This document shows, one piece after another, positions 58,739 to 64,000 of a stretch of DNA of 64,000 bases (position 1 is the stretch's first letter; every line of letters begins with the position of its first letter). The translations under genes were made by a program, and so were the position numbers. The DNA is from Drechmeria coniospora (lineage: Eukaryota > Ascomycota > Sordariomycetes > Hypocreales > Ophiocordycipitaceae), in the NCBI RefSeq assembly GCF_001625195.1, contig NC_054389.1, forward strand, positions 5,886,520 to 5,950,519. The letters run 5' to 3'. The notes under the pieces were generated by a model. It was given only the letters and a program-made list of their open reading frames with translations, was not told the DNA's origin and made no database searches.

Positions 58739-60127
58739 TCATTCGTCGTCATCATCGTCGTCGACGATGCCCGCCGTATCCTCCAGTCCACGAAGAACCT
58801 CCTCCACTTCGGACGGATCGGTGATGGCCCAGACGCCGCCTCCCTTCACCATATCTCTTCCCCGGACGCCAACCTCCTTACCGACGAGATTCCGTCCGAC
58901 CTTGCCGGGGCCGATGCCGACCCATCGCCTCACCTTTTGCTCCTGGTCGAGGTACCGGATGCTGTCCCACCAGCGGACCGTTTCGAGGCAGCCCCGGGCG
59001 AGCAGCTCCTTCAGCTGCTCCTTGCTCTGGAACGGGCGGGCGCTGATGTTGCTGATGCACGGCATGGCGGCCGGGAAAGTGATGATGTCCTCGTGCTCGC
59101 GGCCGGCGACGCGGCTCTTGCGCTCGAGGAGCGTCCGCATCACCGCCACCGCCGGCTTCATGATCGGGCTGTGGAAGGGGCTGTCGCTGCGGAGCCGGAC
59201 GGCGCGCGGGTCGTGGCCGAGGAACTGGCGCACGTGCGCGATGAGCGTCCTGATCCGCTCGAGGTTGCCGCTCAGCACGATCTGGTTCTTGCTGTTGATG
59301 TTGGCGATGAGCACCTGCTCGATCGGTGGCAGGTCCTGGTTGCTCTCCGCCTTGCTCCCGGCGCTCGAGTGGCCGACAAAATCCCGGATGGCGTCGATGA
59401 GCGGGATGAGGTACTCGGGCTCCGTCACGACCGCCACCATGCCGTACTCGCCACCGTAGTCCTGGATGGCGCGCTGCGTCGCCTCCGACATGGCCGCCGC
59501 CCTCTGCTGGACGAGGTAGAGGCTATCCTCGAACTGAATGTATCCGCCGGCGACGAGGGCGGCGAACTCGCCGAGCGAGTGGCCGAGGGTGACGTCGAAG
59601 TGGTCGGCGACCTTGAAGTTGAATTCGCGCTCGAGGATGCGGAGGATGCAGATGGACGTCGCCATGATCGCCGGCTGCGCGTTCTTCGTCTGCGTGAGCA
59701 CCTTGGAGGGGCCGTTTCGTATCACTTCGGAGAGCTTGTAGCCGACATGGTGATCAATCTCTTCTATGATGGCCGACGCGGTCGAAGGGAAGGCCTCGAG
59801 CCAGGGCGTGAGCATGCCAACCTTTTGCGTGCCTTGGCCTGTGCGAGCGCGTTCGAGAGGACTCTGGCGTTAGCCCTCGCTCGTGGCCTTTGGCGGTCGA
59901 TGGCGGTCGATGATCCATGCCCGATCCTCTGCACGAGATGTACCGAGGCGCGACGACTCACCTGGAAAGAAAATGGCCGTCTTGGGTCTCGTCATCGAGC
60001 TCGAGGCTCGCGTCGTCGTCGTCGTCGCCGCCGCCGCTCCGGCTGCAACGCCCAGCCCGAGGCATCGAGCGTGGCCGCCCGCAGCAACGTTCCCGCGCCG
60101 GAGCGCAGGACCAGCAAAGGGCTTCAT
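58739..60127 (-). CDS. Mitochondrial malonyl-CoA:acyl carrier protein transacylase
   Basis: Exons are complement 59962-60127 and 58739-59838 with a 123-bp intron (GTGAGT...CAG), giving 421 residues. It loads malonyl groups onto mitochondrial ACP for type II fatty-acid synthesis, which supplies lipoic acid (yeast Mct1, bacterial FabD). The joined TAIFFPGQGTQKVGML is the FabD start. The nucleophile is Ser143 in TLGHSLGEFAAL; the catalytic His is about residue 278 in SDSPFHSPIM; LSGN and QNQIV-type motif KNQIVLSGNL are conserved. The first 45 residues (KPFAGPALRRGNVAAGG, AAAATTTTTRASSS) are a transit peptide without acidic residues; Met45 (MTRPKT) is a possible second start. The tail is a short poly-Asp stretch. 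Identification is strong. Confidence 0.93.
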
Positions 60128-60749
60128 CGACGTGGACGGAGCGGGTCGTGGGCTCGCAGGTGCAGTGCCAGCAGTTCGATCATGCCTACAACGGATCGAA
60201 ATCGAGACGTGATAAGCTGGCCGTCAGATGTCTCGGGATGGTTCACGTCACAGCCGCAGCAGCCGCACTGGGAACCACCGTGGGGCCGGGAACGGCGGCT
60301 GCTGCAGGGGAGAGGGGCTAGGCGGGGTGCCGTGGTGCCCACTGCCCGCCATCCACTCCACTGGCCACTCCACTGACATACCCACTGTCGACACCCACCT
60401 GTGTGGCATGCGATATGTTACAGTGGCTCTATATCAGTGCAGTGGCTCTGTATCAGTGCAGTGGCTCTGTAGCAACAGGGCTCTTGTACGTACTAAGTGT
60501 AGAACCTCTGCCAGGACCGAAACCTCCATGACCTGACCTGAGCTCGTCGACGTTCTTCAGCGTGACTTTCGCACTTGCTACTATCTTATGACACCATCTT
60601 CTCGTATGAGAGCTTCCACCAACCACGGAAGCACGCAAACAATCACCTGCACTCCTTCGTTGCTGCGCCGGAAACGAATTCTCTCTTGACTTGGGTATTC
60701 AATACATTCACGCGTGTACGAGGGCGGAGCAAGAGCAGCTGTGCACTCG
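60128..60749. promoter_or_regulatory. Promoter region of the MCT1-like gene, 3' end of the AP-3 mu gene
   Basis: 620 bp without a gene. It includes a 19-bp tandem repeat at 60421-60471. Confidence 0.5.
60421..60471 (+). repeat. 19-bp tandem repeat, 2.7 copies
   Basis: Unit CAGTGGCTCTATATCAGTG at 60421 and 60440 (one base change), with a partial third copy ending in CTCTGTAGC. Confidence 0.9.
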
Positions 60750-62487
60750 CTAACTTCGAATCTCGACGCCGCCCTTGCTGACAGTCAAGTATTTTACACC
60801 CTTGTATGGCCTCACGCCCTCGCCTAGGCCCCGACTCTTCCTCGTGTCCATGGTGATGCTGTCGACCTTGAGTCCGCTGGCAAGCCAGCCCTTCACCGAG
60901 AAGCTGACGGATGCCGAGCTGGGCATCAGGATCTTGTTCTGGGCCACCCTCTTGGCATCCTGCTCGCCACCGTCTCCGGCCTTGTCCTTCCCGGCCTTGT
61001 CCGAGCCAGCGGCCTGGTACGGTTCGTTGTATGCGTAGTCGGTGCCGAATCCGAAGCCGCTCGGGTCGAACTCGTGTTCCGTCCCCTCCGCCAGCGGCCC
61101 AACAACGTTGCACCGCAGCCCAAAGTGCGACGATGGTCCTGATAGCTCCTTCGCCGGCACGTGCCACTCGAGCAATCGCTCCCCGGGGTTGAAGCTGGCA
61201 TCGCCCTTGCTGGGCCGGATGTCGGACAAATTCCGCACCTCCTCCGGCAGCAGAATTGTAATCTTCAAGTCGTCGAGCAAGGGAGCGCCGGGGGAGCCGG
61301 GATGCGGACCCCCAAGCCTGCCTGTGCTCCCGCCTCGTCCCGGTTGGCTCGTCGACGAGGAGCTCAGGGTGCCCAACACCTTGTCCACCTGTAGCCGAAC
61401 CTCAAACTCGGAACCGACGGGCCCTAGACCGGTCTTCATGTCGAGGTGCACCGGCAGCTTCAGCTGGCTCGAGCTTATGCCACCACTCTTTCCCGTCGTC
61501 GTCGGAAGTAAATCGACCTCGTATCCGGCCAGGATGAAACGACCGTCGGGAGGAATGAAGCTCAGCTCCCCGGGTCGCTCTTTCCATCGATTCAATCGTA
61601 CGCACGGGTGAAATACCGGCAGCTCCATGATGCTCCCGACGTTGTGCATCCCCGATGGGCTCGTGATGTTGACCGTCACATCGGGTACACCCGATACCTT
61701 GGCGGTAAAGGCAATGGTTCCGTTGGCAAATGCCGCGAGCGGCCTTCCCGACGGCGCGAGCGTGACGGACAATGTCTCGACGACGTCTGCATATAACTCG
61801 TTGGACGTGTGCCGCACGTTTGCTCGCCTCCAAGGTAAGGTTGCTGTGTTGGCCGGCGACAGAGACGGCGGGGCCGCCGTCGAGAAGTTGTTGCTCAGAG
61901 GCGATTTCCTGTCCGTCATGTCAGCCGAGCGTGGCATCCGTCGTGCTCTTGGGGGGACTCGCCCTGGCAGGCTTATGCTCCCCAGCAGCTTGCCCATCCA
62001 GCCCTCAATCTCGACGACCTCCCTCAGCGCGTTGGGCTCCGTCGTGCTGACGGTGCCCGCGTCGCACATCTCCGTCAGCAGCTGGGCCACGACATCGTAG
62101 TTGTTCTCGATCTTGACGGCGAGAAGAGGTGCGCCAAGAAAGTCTTCCAAGACGTCGACGACACGGTGCAGAAACTCGAGGACCAGCAGCGGCTCAATCT
62201 CAGCCGAGGAAGTGGCGAGGAACAGCAGGTTCGAGTGCGTCAAGCTGAAGATGAGCGTCGGTGGATTCGTGTTCGGGAGGTAGGCAAGGTTGGGCCTCGG
62301 CGAAGGATGCTCGAGGTAGAGAGGCAAGAGGTGCTCTGCCGACAATGGGCGTCCGGCGAAGATGTGCGATAACAGGACGCTGTTGCCAGTGCACGATGTC
62401 AGCTCGGCCACTCACGTGCAACAGGTAGCAACGCAAAGCGAACCTGTTGTCGTCGTAAACGTGCACCGCCTCGATTACCCCGTTCAT
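60750..62487 (-). CDS. AP-3 adaptor complex subunit mu
   Basis: Exons are complement 62444-62487 and 60750-62379 with a 64-bp intron (GTTCGC...CAG), giving 557 residues. The start MNGVIEAVHVYDDNSVLLSH and AGRPLSAEHLLPLYLEHP form the longin-like N-terminal domain, continuing with LEFLHRVVDVLEDFLG and IENNYDVVAQLLTEMCDAG. After a linker (about 160-205), the mu-homology domain begins at LYADVVETLSVTLAPSG and ends KGVKYLTVSKGGVEIRS. AP-3 sorts cargo from Golgi/endosomes to the vacuole, and mu reads tyrosine-based signals. Oddities are a Gly/Ser-rich insert near 375-395 and a Lys/Gly/Asp-rich insert near 490-505 within the homology domain. The ATG at 62487 matches the family start. It shares a 290-bp divergent promoter with the DUF4536 gene. 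Confidence 0.93.
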
Positions 62488-62777
62488 CCTGTCATCGACG
62501 CCTTTCCCAGCCGTCGTGAAAGCTGGGGAGGGGTGGGGGAGGGGAGCGCCTAGGCGTACGCGTACGTTGCATGAAGTCATCCACAACCGGACCGACCAAC
62601 CAGCAATGACGAAACTCAAGTTCAGGTCTCTCTCTGTGCTGACTAACACACGCAAAATCCACGACAAACACCACCCCCCTCAGGCCATCAGCGACAGGCA
62701 AGCTTGAGCACAAACTTCGATCCACACTGCGTTCATTCGCGGTTTCCGGTGATTGAATAGAGCCTAATAGGGTCGAA

Positions 62778-63152
62778 ATGGCAGGCGACAAGATACCGAC
62801 GCTGCACTCCCTCGAGAAGCCAGAGGATCTCAAGACGCTCATCCGGCAAGACCGTGGCGATGACTGCCTCGGTTGCAGGATAGTCGGTATGTCTGTGGCA
62901 CCCACTGGCGGCCATCACGATGAAATGAACGATGCATCCCGGACGTCTTTATGCTAAGAAATGGCGACAGGGAGCGGAGCTTTTTTCGGCCTCGCTGCCT
63001 ACAGCTACTTCTCCGGAATGTCCCAGCTCGAAAAGCAGCGGGCCTTGATCATCCAGAAAAATACCATGTTCGGCATGAGGAGCCGGAAGTTTGGCATCGC
63101 CACCATCTCTGCCGGTATTTTCTGGATGGGATTATGGAGGGCTTTCCGATGA
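62778..63152 (+). CDS. DUF4536 / DMAC1-like small mitochondrial membrane protein
   Basis: Exons are 62778-62886 and 62971-63152 with an 84-bp intron (GTATGT...CAG), giving 96 residues. The N-terminal half is hydrophilic (KIPTLHSLEKPEDLKTLIRQ), followed by DDCLGCRIVGSGAFFGLAAY with a CxxC pair, two hydrophobic stretches (about 36-49 and 78-92, GIATISAGIFWMGLWRAF) and a central QLEKQRALIIQKN. A DCLxCR motif followed by a Gly-rich membrane segment is the DUF4536 signature. The mammalian member DMAC1 (TMEM261) helps assemble the distal membrane arm of respiratory complex I; the same role here is inference. The ATG at 62778 is preceded by GAA and is the first in the transcript region. Confidence 0.82.
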
Positions 63153-63924
63153 CGGCGACGATGCAACGGGAATCTTTGTAATTATAATACTGTATTCACC
63201 CCTATTGATACATATCCTATTGGCCCACCTACGAAGGAAGAATGCAACAAAAAGTCCTGTCACATCACCAACTGCGTCTGCTGTGTGGCCAGAGACGTTG
63301 AATGAAGTAGCATAAATCGGTTCTGGCGACACCCATCAGCAATGACGGAATACAAACTCACCACTACCAGTGAACCTTGTGACATAATATAAATGTATAT
63401 ATTGTACTGTCTTTTTTCTCCTTTTGTTAAAAGGCCACTTATGAGAAGATCTTGAAGCTCATTGCCTTTGATTTACCTCGTGTAAGTGGCCAATCTGGGT
63501 CAGACGATCTACCATCCACGAAAAGCCGTCAAGGCGGGCGATTGAAAGGGATAAATATTCGAAACACGCGAGTAGAATAAAGTGAAAGAAAAAAAAATCT
63601 TGCCATGCCTCAGTAGAGGTGATATTCACATTTGTTGTTCGGCAAGTAGGAAAGTTTTGCCATCTCAATGGCCAGCAAGCAAAGCAGTGAACCAAACGAA
63701 AACTTTATATCGGCCCCACCCTATTTAAGCACGCCGTCCGTCAACTCCCAACACATCACAAGACGGCAAGCATCCTCTGTCTACCTCACCACATTCCAAA
63801 CCGCACACACAAGAATCTATTGCCAAGTCTTGGGCGAGTAGCTGAGCAGCCAAGGCGAAATTGTCGTCGACGCCAGAGGGCGCACGTACTCCCCTTCTAC
63901 CAAGTCAGACAACGGCAGGTCGTG
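63153..63924. promoter_or_regulatory. Promoter and 5' leader of the right-edge gene
   Basis: Contains TTATAT at 63705-63710 and TATTTAA at 63722-63728 within 25 bp, followed by a C/A-rich leader of about 190 bp with no ATG before 63925. The left part carries the 3' UTR of the DUF4536 gene. Nothing else is seen. Confidence 0.6.
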
Positions 63925-64000
63925 ATGCCCATCACCATCAACAAGCCCCAAACCGCAGCGCAGCGGCCACGAGCGGCTGCCCGCACCAACGATGACGGCA
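63925..64000 (+). CDS. Start of an unidentified gene (3' truncated by window edge)
   Basis: The first ATG downstream of the TATA promoter opens a frame that reads MPITINKPQTAAQRPRAAAR and continues to the edge (25 codons). The Ala/Arg/Pro-rich start does not reveal a family. Support rests on the promoter layout and the ATG-free leader only. Confidence 0.45.
   Translation, partial: MPITINKPQTAAQRPRAAARTNDDG

Noticed and set aside
58386..59459. 357-codon plus-strand frame with a Gly/Val-rich start
   Set aside because: It starts in simple-sequence intergenic DNA and continues antisense to the transacylase exon.
58937..60376. 479-codon plus-strand frame over the transacylase gene
   Set aside because: Antisense shadow; it runs across the transacylase intron and contains only Glu/Val/Arg-rich low-complexity sequence.

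Overview
This is a 64 kb piece of nuclear chromosome from a filamentous ascomycete. The evidence is short spliceosomal introns (51-123 bp, GTRNGT donors), orthologues of fungal single-copy genes, and a Fot1-type DNA transposon relic carrying RIP-like stop codons. Sequence style and gene models look like Hypocreales (Sordariomycetes); the order and species are inference. About nineteen complete genes, one gene cut by the left edge and one cut by the right edge can be supported. Protein names come from recognising sequence families by eye, with no database search.

Left part (1-11 kb) is compact: the C-terminal half of an R3H/SUZ-type RNA-binding protein, eIF3f, the 90S pre-ribosome factor Utp25, mitochondrial ribosomal protein bL17m, the MICOS subunit Mic12 and the haem enzyme HemB. 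From 11 to 24 kb genes thin out: a dead Fot1/pogo-like transposon (12687-14550) with perfect 44-bp inverted repeats, a membrane acyltransferase-3 protein, a small basic protein and an unrecognised, probably disordered 567-residue protein. A DUF1279 (Nat2/FAM210-like) mitochondrial gene ends this stretch at 24972.

The middle (25-43 kb) is gene-poor. A 9.8 kb block (24973-34780) has no convincing gene. It is followed by a Q/H-repeat protein, a secreted PNGase A-like glycoamidase and the eisosome protein Nce102, separated by multi-kilobase intervals rich in GTAC-containing words, short tandem repeats and the palindrome ACTCCGTACGGAGT.

The right part (44.9-63.2 kb) holds a Mim2-like outer-membrane insertase subunit, eIF2-beta, nucleoporin Nup133, the Afg1 ATPase, the TRAPP subunit Tca17/TRAPPC2L, mitochondrial malonyl-CoA:ACP transacylase, AP-3 mu and a DUF4536/DMAC1-like protein. 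The edge carries the TATA promoter and first codons of another gene.

The genes are independent housekeeping units, not an operon or a biosynthetic cluster. Two themes recur: mitochondrial function (bL17m, Mic12, the DUF1279 protein, Mim2, Afg1, Mct1, DMAC1-like, plus haem synthesis) and translation/ribosome biogenesis (eIF3f, Utp25, eIF2-beta). No tRNA, rRNA, CRISPR or secondary-metabolite core gene was seen. I found no clear previously undescribed system. The most unusual items are the transposon relic, the intergenic palindrome clusters and the gene-poor block.
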